The position numbers were made by a program, and so were the translations under genes. Positions 1-5,737 of a DNA stretch of 8,202 nt are shown one piece after another. Positions within the stretch are counted from its first letter, which is position 1. Every line of letters starts with the position of its first letter. The stretch spans positions 1 through 8,202 of the forward strand of contig JADHUX010000020.1 in the NCBI GenBank assembly GCA_016784285.1, read 5' to 3'. A model generated the notes under the pieces. That model saw only the letters and a program-made list of their open reading frames with translations, was not told where the DNA came from and did no database searches. This DNA is from Parcubacteria group bacterium (GTDB lineage: Bacteria > Patescibacteriota > Minisyncoccia > Phycocordibacterales > UBA2163).

Positions 1-2
1 AG

Positions 3-1535
3 GTGTTTAAATATATACCTGAAGAATCAGCTCTTCATTATAATTTTGTTCCTTTAGGTGTCACTGACAATGTATTAGAAGTTGGGGTTGTTGACCCTGA
101 CAACATAGAAGCTCTAGATGCACTAAACTTTATTTCTTCAAAGATAAATATGCCTTTTAAGGTGTATCTTGTAGCACAAAATGATTTTGCTACAGTTTTA
201 AAGATGTATAAAGGTTTTTCTGGAGAGGTTAATAAGGCTATAACAGAACTTGAAACAGAAGTAGTTAAAAGCCAAAAAGCTATTGACTTGGAAGCTAAAA
301 AACCTCAAAAAGAAGAAGATCCTACTAAAGAAGACGCTCCTGTTACAAAGATTGTAGCAAATATTATTCGATACGCTGTAGAAGGTAGTGCGTCAGACAT
401 TCACATAGAACATATGGAGAAAGAAGTTAGAGTAAGGTTTAGGGTAGACGGCGCTCTAAAAACTAATCTAATACTTCCGCCAAAGGTACACAATGCAGTT
501 GTAGCTCGTATAAAAGTACTCTCCTCAATGAAGCTTGACGAAAAAAGAAAACCACAAGACGGTCGCTTCTCTACTAATTTAAACGACAGAAAGATTGATT
601 TTCGTGTATCTACATTCCCAGCGTATTATGGAGAAAAGGTAGTGATAAGGATCTTAGATACTGCAAGAGGTATATGGACACTTGACGAGATGGGCTTTGA
701 CGAAAAGAGTATTAAACTTTTACGTAATGCAATAAAAAAGCCATTTGGATTAATACTTATTTCAGGGCCTACAGGCTCAGGAAAATCAACAACTCTATAC
801 TCGATGCTTAATGAAATGGATCGTAATACAAAAAACGTATTATCTCTAGAAGATCCAGTTGAGTACAATATCGAAGGAATTAGTCAGTCTCAAGTTAGAC
901 CAGAGATAGGGTATACCTTCGCAAACGGCTTAAGAACAACACTCCGCCAAGACCCAGATATTATAATGGTGGGTGAGATTAGAGACAAAGAAACAGCTCA
1001 GCTTGCTGTGCAGGCAGCTTTGACTGGGCATTTAGTATTATCAACTATTCACACCAACAATGCTCTTGGTGTGATCCCAAGACTCATTGAGATGGGTGTT
1101 GACCCATTCCTTATAGCTCCTACTCTTGTAGTCGCTATAGCACAAAGACTTGTAAGGAAGCTATGTCCTGGCACAGGAACGTCAGTACCAGTAGGAGACA
1201 GCCTTAAGATGATGATCGACAAAGAGTTTGCTGATCTTCCAGAAGAATATAGGAAAATGGTTCCAACAGAAAAAGAATTCTTTAATATTCAGCCAACGAA
1301 TGAATGTCCTTCTGGTACTAGAGGACGAACAGCAGTGTACGAAATACTTGAGATGACAAAAGAGATCGAAGAGATAATCCTTAAAAATCCATCTGAAGCT
1401 GAGATTAAAAAGGTCGCACGCGCAAACGGTATGTTTACAATGAAAGAGGACGCAATAATAAAAGCATTTAAAAAAGAGATTCCTTTCAGTGAGATCAATG
1501 CTCTTGGTGGAGAAACATTTACAGTATCAGAATAG
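3..1535 (+). CDS. pilB: Type IV pilus extension ATPase PilB (GspE family), 5' end outside window
   Basis: Cytoplasmic hexameric ATPase that drives pilin assembly. The first complete codon in the window is at position 3. Residues 1-70 match the second half of a MshEN/GspE N-terminal domain (IPEESALHYNFVPLG, then VDPDNIEALDAL), so roughly 50-60 residues are probably missing; 510 plus those would fit the family's usual ~560. A charged linker (about 75-110) leads to the ATPase core: SASDIHIE (129-136), Walker A GPTGSGKST (255-263), Walker B/Asp-box region DIIMVGEIRD (319-328) and the His-box TGHLVLSTIHTNNA (341-354). The C-terminal zinc site is degenerate: only C388 and C435 remain where the family usually has two CxxC pairs. 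PilB rather than PilT is indicated by the N-terminal domain, the remnant Cys motif and the GRTAVYEIL segment. It ends in TAG 11 bp before the first palindrome. The GTG at position 3 could be mistaken for a start, but the domain is clearly cut. Confidence 0.95.
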   Translation: MFKYIPEESALHYNFVPLGVTDNVLEVGVVDPDNIEALDALNFISSKINMPFKVYLVAQNDFATVLKMYKGFSGEVNKAITELETEVVKSQKAIDLEAKKPQKEEDPTKEDAPVTKIVANIIRYAVEGSASDIHIEHMEKEVRVRFRVDGALKTNLILPPKVHNAVVARIKVLSSMKLDEKRKPQDGRFSTNLNDRKIDFRVSTFPAYYGEKVVIRILDTARGIWTLDEMGFDEKSIKLLRNAIKKPFGLILISGPTGSGKSTTLYSMLNEMDRNTKNVLSLEDPVEYNIEGISQSQVRPEIGYTFANGLRTTLRQDPDIIMVGEIRDKETAQLAVQAALTGHLVLSTIHTNNALGVIPRLIEMGVDPFLIAPTLVVAIAQRLVRKLCPGTGTSVPVGDSLKMMIDKEFADLPEEYRKMVPTEKEFFNIQPTNECPSGTRGRTAVYEILEMTKEIEEIILKNPSEAEIKKVARANGMFTMKEDAIIKAFKKEIPFSEINALGGETFTVSE

Positions 1536-1546
1536 AACAAGGATAG

Positions 1547-1569
1547 ATGTGGACGTCGCACGTCCACAT
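1547..1569 (+). repeat. REP-like palindrome, copy 1 (left end)
   Basis: Perfect 10-bp inverted repeat, arm ATGTGGACGT, 3-nt spacer CGC, other arm ACGTCCACAT. It is 13/23 G+C and stands out from the AT-rich surroundings. It begins 12 bases after the pilB stop and ends 17 bases before the transposase ATG. It could form a stable hairpin in RNA or single-stranded DNA and is the probable left recognition site of the neighbouring transposase. No U-rich tract follows, so it does not look like an intrinsic terminator on this strand. Confidence 0.85.
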
Positions 1570-1586
1570 GGTATATATTTAATCTA

Positions 1587-2243
1587 ATGAAGGGTGATAT
1601 TTTTCACATTTTAAATAGAGGAGTAGACAAAAGAAAGATTTTTCTTAATAACAAAGATTATCTTAGATTTGCTAATAATCTTAATGGATTTAATACGGTT
1701 AAAAATGTTCGCTCTTATTCTGAAAGATGCAATAAAAATGTGGACGTCGCACGTCCACTTAATGAGGAATTAGTAGATGTTTTGTGCTGGTCTTTAATGT
1801 CAAACCATCCACATATTTTGGTATTAGAAAAAGACGATAGTAATACAGGGAAATTTTCTAGAAAAGTATTTGATGGTTATACAAAATATTTTAATAAAAT
1901 CAACGATAGAAGCGGGGTGTTATTTCAAGGAAGGACAAAGATAATACCAATCCATAAAGATTCTCATTTTTTATGGATTCCTTTTTATATTATGGCAAAT
2001 CCACTTGATCTATTTCAGTCAAATTGGCGTGAAAATGGAATTAAAAACCCTAAAAAAGCTTTTGAATTCTTAATAAATTATAAATGGTCTAGTTTACAAG
2101 ACTTAATAGGTAAAGATAATTTCCCAAATATAGTAAATAAAAAGCTATTTTACGAACTATATAATACAAATGAAAAAGACTTTAAAAGAGAATTTATACA
2201 ATGGCTCGAAGAGTTTAAAGGAGGGTATAATTTTGATGAATAA
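1587..2243 (+). CDS. REP-associated tyrosine transposase (Y1_Tnp / TnpA_REP family)
   Basis: HUH single-strand DNA transposase of 218 residues that would nick at a palindromic end through a 5'-phosphotyrosine. Visible motifs: GDIFHILNRGVDKR near the N-terminus (3-16), typical of this family; the HUH pair in MSNHPHILVL (H74 and H76), usually MPNHxHLLL; GVLFQGRTK (110-118); and YIMANPL (134-140), corresponding to the YIxxNP motif of RAYTs, whose Tyr (Y134) is the likely nucleophile. The ATG at 1587 is chosen because the conserved N-terminal motif starts right after it; the frame is open further upstream to the pilB stop but would translate palindrome 1. There is no Shine-Dalgarno; a TATATT at 1574-1579 lies seven bases before the ATG. 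Residues 51-57 (NVDVARP) are encoded by palindrome copy 2 in the variable stretch before the HUH motif. The frame appears intact, so it may be active. Confidence 0.85.
   Translation: MKGDIFHILNRGVDKRKIFLNNKDYLRFANNLNGFNTVKNVRSYSERCNKNVDVARPLNEELVDVLCWSLMSNHPHILVLEKDDSNTGKFSRKVFDGYTKYFNKINDRSGVLFQGRTKIIPIHKDSHFLWIPFYIMANPLDLFQSNWRENGIKNPKKAFEFLINYKWSSLQDLIGKDNFPNIVNKKLFYELYNTNEKDFKREFIQWLEEFKGGYNFDE
1738..1760 (+). repeat. REP-like palindrome, copy 2, inside the transposase coding sequence
   Basis: Same sequence and orientation as copy 1 except the last two bases of the right arm (CTT instead of CAT at the end), leaving an 8-bp perfect stem GTGGACGT / ACGTCCAC (1740-1758) around the CGC spacer. 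It is translated as VDVARP (residues 52-57 of the transposase). The 21 bases between 1738 and 1758 are identical to the flanking copy, which is unlikely by chance in this AT-rich gene. Confidence 0.85.
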
Positions 2244-2266
2244 TGTGGACGTGCGACGTCCACATT
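2242..2266 (-). repeat. REP-like palindrome, copy 3 (right end, inverted); possible terminator
   Basis: Perfect 11-bp stem (arm AATGTGGACGT) with spacer GCG, so it is the reverse complement of copy 1. Its first two bases overlap the last two bases of the transposase TAA stop. On the + strand the stem is followed by a T-rich run (TTGAGTTTTTGTTT, 2267-2280), so in RNA it could act as an intrinsic terminator for the transposase or for read-through from pilB. Dual use as transposase end and terminator is inference. Confidence 0.85.
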
Positions 2267-2304
2267 TTGAGTTTTTGTTTCCACATATTCATACAAACTA
2301 AGCT

Positions 2305-2332
2305 TTGATGAGTATTTAAAAGATAGTATAAT
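2305..2332 (+). promoter_or_regulatory. Predicted promoter for the response regulator-pilT-pilC run
   Basis: A consensus -10 box TATAAT (2327-2332) is preceded, after a 16-bp spacer, by TTGATG (2305-2310), which matches 4 of 6 positions of TTGACA. Transcription would begin around 2338-2340, only about 6-8 bases before the ATG at 2346. It lies just downstream of the palindrome-flanked unit and would restart transcription of the pilus genes beyond it. Confidence 0.55.
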
Positions 2333-2345
2333 TAGTTCAATAATT

Positions 2346-2744
2346 ATGGAAAATACAAACAAAAAATATCAAATATTAATAGTAGATGATGATAATTTTA
2401 TGTTGGATATGTATTCACTAAAGTTTCAAGAGCGTGGTTTTGACGTTCGTTCAAATATTGATTCTAAAAAAGCACTTGAAGAACTTCGTGAAGGACTTTC
2501 TCCAGATGTAGTATTGTTTGATATTGTTATGCCAAATATGGACGGACATAAATTCCTTGAAACTATTAAAAATGAAAAATTAGCTGATAAGGCAATACTT
2601 ATAGCATTATCAAACCAATGGCAAGAGTCTGATGTAAGTAAAGCAAAAGAGCTAGGAGTAGATGATTATATTATAAAAGCAAATACTATACCGTCTGAAG
2701 TTTTGGTTAAAGTAGAAGAAGCTATAAAAAGTCATAATAAATAA
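2346..2744 (+). CDS. Stand-alone CheY-like response regulator (receiver domain only)
   Basis: A 132-residue single-domain receiver with no output domain. The receiver hallmarks are all present: acidic pocket VDDD (13-16), phosphoacceptor D59 in LFDIVMP, the switch Ser S89 in IALSN, and the conserved Lys K111 after GVDDYI. It should be phosphorylated by a histidine kinase not present here and act by protein-protein contact, like CheY or PilG/PilH. Lying between pilB and pilT, ten bases before pilT, it is probably co-transcribed with pilT and pilC, and a role in controlling pilus extension or retraction is a reasonable inference. A predicted promoter sits just before it; no Shine-Dalgarno is seen before the ATG (aataattATG). 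Confidence 0.9.
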   Translation: MENTNKKYQILIVDDDNFMLDMYSLKFQERGFDVRSNIDSKKALEELREGLSPDVVLFDIVMPNMDGHKFLETIKNEKLADKAILIALSNQWQESDVSKAKELGVDDYIIKANTIPSEVLVKVEEAIKSHNK

Positions 2745-2754
2745 AAATTAAAAT

Positions 2755-3828
2755 ATGAATGAAGAAATAAACAATTACAAAAAAGAATTAGACGAACTTA
2801 TTGATATTTTAGTAAAAGAATCTGCATCTGATCTGCATTTATCTGCAGATAATCAACCAACGATTAGGGTAAATGGAATATTAATACCACTTCTAAAAAG
2901 AAAGACTTTAACTAAAGAGGATACTTTAGGATTTATATCAGAACTTTTGACAGCAAAACAAAAAGAAGAATTTTTGGAGACTCAAGAAGTTGATTTCTCT
3001 TATAATTATAAGAAAGTTCGTTTTAGGGGAAATGGCTTTTTCCAGCAAGGTGCTATAGGTATAGCATTACGACTTATTCCAGAGAAAATCAAGACCTTAG
3101 AAGAGCTTAGTTTACCATCTTTCCTTGAGGCTTTTGCCCAGAAGAAGCAAGGCTTTTTCCTTGTTGTAGGTCCGGTAGGACAAGGAAAAACAACGACTTT
3201 AGCGTCAATGCTTGAAATCATAAACAATACTAGATCAGAGCATATAGTAACTATTGAAGACCCTATAGAATACGTATTTGAACAAAAAAAGTCTATGATT
3301 GACCAACGTGAAGTAAAAATAGACACGAAAGATTTTAGTACAGCATTGCGTTCAGTGTTTAGACAAGATGTAGATGTACTTATGATAGGTGAGATGCGTG
3401 GACCAGAAACCATATCAACAGCTGTTACTGCAGCTGAGACAGGGCATCTTGTATTGTCAACACTTCATACAAACAATGCAGCACAAACAATAGATAGGAT
3501 TATAGATTCATTTCCAGAAGTAGGGCAGGATCAGATCCGTGTACAGCTTGCAGCATCTTTAGCTGGGATATTTTCACAAAGACTTGTGCCAAGGATCTCA
3601 GGAGGTTTGATACCTGTATATGAATTACTTATAAACAACAATGCTGTAGCAAACCTTATACGTGAGAAAAGAACACATGAGATAAATACAGTAATCGAGA
3701 CAAGCTCTGGAGAAGGTATGGTAGATATGAACAGATCACTTGCGGACTTTGTAAGACGTGGAGAGATAACAATAGAAGACGCAAAGATACACTCACTTAA
3801 CCCAAAGATGTTAGAACAATTAATCTAG
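2755..3828 (+). CDS. pilT: Type IV pilus retraction ATPase PilT
   Basis: Cytoplasmic hexameric ATPase that powers pilus disassembly; 357 residues, close to the family's usual ~345-370. The N-terminal PAS-like region shows SASDLHLS (23-30) and RVNG (38-41). The core has a variant Walker A GPVGQGKTT (139-147, usually GPTGSGKST), EDPIEY (168-173), a Walker B region ending in GEMRG (212-216, usually GEMRD) and the His-box TGHLVLSTLHTNNA (229-242). The PilT-specific signature AIRNLIRE is recognisable as AVANLIRE (297-304), followed by THEI; this and the lack of PilB's N-terminal domain separate it from PilB. It starts 10 bases after the regulator stop and ends 12 bases before pilC, with no Shine-Dalgarno. 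The P-loop keeps the essential GxxGxGK[ST] residues, so it should bind ATP. Confidence 0.94.
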   Translation: MNEEINNYKKELDELIDILVKESASDLHLSADNQPTIRVNGILIPLLKRKTLTKEDTLGFISELLTAKQKEEFLETQEVDFSYNYKKVRFRGNGFFQQGAIGIALRLIPEKIKTLEELSLPSFLEAFAQKKQGFFLVVGPVGQGKTTTLASMLEIINNTRSEHIVTIEDPIEYVFEQKKSMIDQREVKIDTKDFSTALRSVFRQDVDVLMIGEMRGPETISTAVTAAETGHLVLSTLHTNNAAQTIDRIIDSFPEVGQDQIRVQLAASLAGIFSQRLVPRISGGLIPVYELLINNNAVANLIREKRTHEINTVIETSSGEGMVDMNRSLADFVRRGEITIEDAKIHSLNPKMLEQLI

Positions 3829-3840
3829 TAATTATTAATT

Positions 3841-5046
3841 ATGTTATTTAAGTATACAGCAATAGACAAAACAGGCCACGAGACGGCAGGAAGTATTGAC
3901 GCTATCAATGAAGACGTAGCGATTAACTCTTTACAAAGACAAGGGTTGATTATTGCATCAATCATTTCAGCAGAAGAAAAAACTTTTTTAGGTAGTGATA
4001 TTACTTTTTTTGATAGAGTGTCAAATAAAGAAGTGGTTATCTTGTCTAGACAAATATCTACATTATTTGAAGCACAAGTATCAGCATTACGAGTGTTTAA
4101 ATTACTTGGAGTTGAATCTAAAAATAAATTACTTAAAAGCGCTCTTTCAGATGTAGTAGATGACCTGCAAGCTGGTAATACAATCTCAAAAGCATTAAGT
4201 AAACATAGCAAAATATTTACTCCATTTTATGTAAATATGGTAAAAGCTGGAGAAGAATCAGGAAAGTTGGATCAAACATTTACATACTTAGCTGATTATT
4301 TGGATAGATCTTACGAAGTAACCTCAAAAGCAAAAAACGCCCTTATTTACCCAGCATTTGTTGTGTTTACGTTTCTTACAGTTATGGTTCTTATGCTTAC
4401 TTTAGTTATACCGAGGATAAGTCAGATCTTCCTTGATTCTGGGCAAGAATTACCAATTTATACAAAATTAGTTGTTGGTTTAAGTAATTTCTTTGTAAAT
4501 TACGGTATATTTCTAATCATATTGATAATAATAGGAGGCTTCTTCTTTTGGAGATTTAGTAAGACAGAAGCTGGTAAGTCTTCAATATCACGTACGAGGC
4601 TTTCAGTACCATATCTTGGTAATTTATACAGAAAATTATATCTTTCAAGGATTTCAGACAACTTAGGTACTATGCTTTCAAGTGGTATAGCTATGGTAAG
4701 AGCGATTGAGATATCAGCAACAGTTGTTGGAGACACCACATATGAAAAAATTCTTAAAGAATCATCAGAAGCTATTAAAGCTGGTGCCCCAGTATCTGAA
4801 TCTTTAGGTAAATATCCTGAAATACCAAACATAATGATCCAAATGATGAAGGTTGGAGAAGAGACTGGAGAACTTGGTAAGATATTAGACACTTTGTCCA
4901 AGTTTTATGCAAGAGAGGTAAAGAATGCTGTTGATACTTTGGTTACGCTTATAGAACCTATGATGATCGTGGCGCTTGCTTTAGGTGTGGGAGTACTGCT
5001 AGCAGCTGTTCTTATGCCAATATACAATATTTCGTCTAGTATTTAA
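3841..5046 (+). CDS. pilC: Type IV pilus inner-membrane platform protein PilC (GspF family)
   Basis: Polytopic inner-membrane protein on which PilB and PilT act to add or remove pilins; 401 residues, the typical PilC length. It has the duplicated T2SSF domain: repeat 1 at about 65-188 with KAGEESGKLDQTF (135-147), repeat 2 at about 268-391 with KVGEETGELGKIL (337-349). Likely membrane helices are about 170-190, 219-238 and 369-394, and it ends LMPIYNISSSI as PilC proteins do. The start LFKYTAIDKTG matches the usual PilC N-terminus (FxYxAxDxxG), supporting the ATG at 3841. It closes the regulator-pilT-pilC run; a 135-bp intergenic region follows. No anomalies seen. Confidence 0.95.
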   Translation: MLFKYTAIDKTGHETAGSIDAINEDVAINSLQRQGLIIASIISAEEKTFLGSDITFFDRVSNKEVVILSRQISTLFEAQVSALRVFKLLGVESKNKLLKSALSDVVDDLQAGNTISKALSKHSKIFTPFYVNMVKAGEESGKLDQTFTYLADYLDRSYEVTSKAKNALIYPAFVVFTFLTVMVLMLTLVIPRISQIFLDSGQELPIYTKLVVGLSNFFVNYGIFLIILIIIGGFFFWRFSKTEAGKSSISRTRLSVPYLGNLYRKLYLSRISDNLGTMLSSGIAMVRAIEISATVVGDTTYEKILKESSEAIKAGAPVSESLGKYPEIPNIMIQMMKVGEETGELGKILDTLSKFYAREVKNAVDTLVTLIEPMMIVALALGVGVLLAAVLMPIYNISSSI

Positions 5047-5048
5047 GG

Positions 5049-5057
5049 TTATCCACA
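5049..5057 (+). promoter_or_regulatory. Consensus DnaA box upstream of the pilin gene
   Basis: TTATCCACA, identical to the strongest known DnaA-box form, three bases after the pilC stop. It is a single copy with no cluster of boxes and no dnaA/dnaN nearby, so it is not an origin by itself. It could be a DnaA-responsive site near the pilin promoter or chance. Confidence 0.25.
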
Positions 5058-5065
5058 TCTCTACT

Positions 5066-5093
5066 TTCAGATTTTCCATTTAATGTCTATAAT
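5066..5093 (+). promoter_or_regulatory. Predicted distal promoter of the pilin gene
   Basis: -10 box TATAAT (5088-5093) with TTCAGA (5066-5071) 16 bases upstream as a weak -35 (4 of 6 matches). Transcription would start near 5100 and give a leader of about 80 bases containing the hairpin at 5115-5133. Confidence 0.4.
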
Positions 5094-5114
5094 ATATACT
5101 ACACATGATGTCAT

Positions 5115-5133
5115 TAGGCTTTTTTAAAGCCTA
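5115..5133 (+). other. Hairpin in the pilin leader region
   Basis: Perfect 8-bp inverted repeat TAGGCTTT / AAAGCCTA with a TTT loop. No T-run follows directly (the next bases are CGAAATTAGG), so it is not a standard terminator. The TAGG at 5140-5143 can pair with CCTA (5130-5133), offering an alternative fold. It could stabilise the pilin mRNA 5' end, or be a weak terminator of pilC. Confidence 0.45.
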
Positions 5134-5159
5134 CGAAATTAGGTCGTTTTGTTGTTAAA

Positions 5160-5181
5160 TTAATTATAATTAATTATAAAT
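5160..5181 (+). promoter_or_regulatory. Proximal pilin promoter: tandem 10-mer containing a -10 box
   Basis: The 10-mer TTAATTATAA occurs twice head-to-tail (5160-5169 and 5170-5179), directly before the pilin ATG at 5182. The first unit with the next base makes TATAAT (5165-5170), the second TATAAA (5175-5180). No good -35 is visible at the usual distance. Use of the first box would give a transcript starting only a few bases before the ATG. Confidence 0.4.
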
Positions 5182-5655
5182 ATGAAAAAAATAGGAAATA
5201 AAGGTTTTACACTTATTGAACTTTTAGTAGTTATCGCTATTATTGGGATTCTATCATCTGTTGTATTGGCTAGCTTAAACAGCGCGCGTACAAAATCACG
5301 AGATGCAAAAAGAATTTCAGATTTAAAACAACTACAACTAGCTCTAGAATTTTACTTTGATGCTAATGGAGGGTACCCATCTGCTATTAATGCAGCTACA
5401 CTTGTGACACCAGGTCATATTGCAACTATCCCCACAGATCCAGTAGGTTCTGCAGCATATAGTTATGCAGCAATAGGAACAGGATGTACAAGTTATCACA
5501 TTGGAGCAACACTTGAAGACACAGCACACTCAGTATTTAGTAGTGACGTAGATGCATCAGCTTCATCAGGAACAAATCAATGTCCTGACGAAGGTTCATC
5601 AAGCGCAAAGACAGACTTCTCAGGAGTTGATCCAGTATACGACCTAAAACCATAG
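5182..5655 (+). CDS. pilA: Type IV pilin, probable major subunit (GspG/PilA-like)
   Basis: Prepilin of 157 residues. It has a short basic leader MKKIGNKG, a class III cleavage site G8/F9 and the N-terminal helix FTLIELLVVIAIIGIL with E13 as Glu+5 of the mature protein. The segment RDAKRISDLKQLQLALEFYFDANGGYP is the GspG-like signature. The C-terminal part is small and Ala/Ser/Gly-rich, with C102 and C134 available for a disulfide and DPVGSAAYSY resembling the GspG calcium-loop region. PilD, encoded next, would cleave and N-methylate it. Its separate promoter region, flanking terminator and position after pilC suggest high independent expression, hence major pilin; a major pseudopilin of a secretion-like system is the alternative. 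The start is fixed by the leader. Confidence 0.9.
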   Translation: MKKIGNKGFTLIELLVVIAIIGILSSVVLASLNSARTKSRDAKRISDLKQLQLALEFYFDANGGYPSAINAATLVTPGHIATIPTDPVGSAAYSYAAIGTGCTSYHIGATLEDTAHSVFSSDVDASASSGTNQCPDEGSSSAKTDFSGVDPVYDLKP

Positions 5656-5678
5656 TTTTAAGTTAAATAATCTAGATT

Positions 5679-5720
5679 TTATAACAAAAATCCACCATAT
5701 ATGGTGGATTTTTGTTATAA
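5679..5720. terminator. Perfect 42-nt palindrome: bidirectional intrinsic terminator
   Basis: Two 21-base arms pair perfectly about the centre between 5699 and 5700. The GC-richer inner stem TCCACC...GGTGGA is followed by TTTTTGTT on the + strand and, by symmetry, on the - strand. It lies 23 bases after the pilin stop, where a terminator ending the pilin transcript is expected. Its right edge overlaps the -10 box of the next promoter. Confidence 0.85.
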
Positions 5721-5721
5721 T
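5713..5721 (+). promoter_or_regulatory. Extended -10 promoter for the pilD-pseudopilin operon
   Basis: TGT followed by TATAAT (5716-5721) forms an extended -10 element, which can work without a good -35; none is seen. Transcription would begin near 5728, about 10 bases before the pilD ATG at 5738. All but the last base lie inside the right arm of the terminator palindrome. Confidence 0.5.
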
Positions 5722-5737
5722 ATTAAGAATATACTAA

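Larger units (their letters stand above)
1547..2266 (+). mobile_element. REP/RAYT-like unit: Y1 transposase gene flanked by inverted palindromes
   Basis: A single-gene unit lies between pilB and the response-regulator gene. Its left end is a 23-nt palindrome (1547-1569). Its right end (2243-2265) is the exact reverse complement of the left one, distinguished by the spacer (CGC on the left, GCG on the right). A third copy, in the left-end orientation, lies inside the gene. A Y1/HUH transposase next to short GC-rich palindromes is the known architecture of REP-associated tyrosine transposases and, more loosely, IS200/IS605 elements, which excise as single strands and make no target duplication; none is visible here. 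The outer boundaries are inferred from the palindromes only, and whether the unit still moves cannot be told from one copy. Confidence 0.7.

Noticed and set aside
3..5. GTG as a genuine start codon of pilB
   Set aside because: The protein begins in the middle of a MshEN/GspE N-terminal domain, so the true start lies before the window.
1547..2266. CRISPR array or direct-repeat array from the three palindrome copies
   Set aside because: Only three copies at unequal spacing with one inverted, and a complete transposase frame covers the interval.
1547..2266. DNA-uptake sequences, as inverted pairs in Neisseria, given the nearby pilus genes
   Set aside because: The association with a Y1 transposase explains the palindromes better; genome-wide copy number would be needed to revive the idea.
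2236..2301. 21-codon frame (ATG 2236) across the right palindrome, preceded by GGAGG and TATAAT
   Set aside because: GGAGG and TATAAT here lie within the transposase codons, the peptide is palindrome translation (VDVRRPH) plus low-complexity sequence, and no other gene in the window uses a Shine-Dalgarno.
5115..5133. Intrinsic terminator of pilC
   Set aside because: The stem is perfect but no T-run follows on either strand, so it is listed as an unassigned hairpin.
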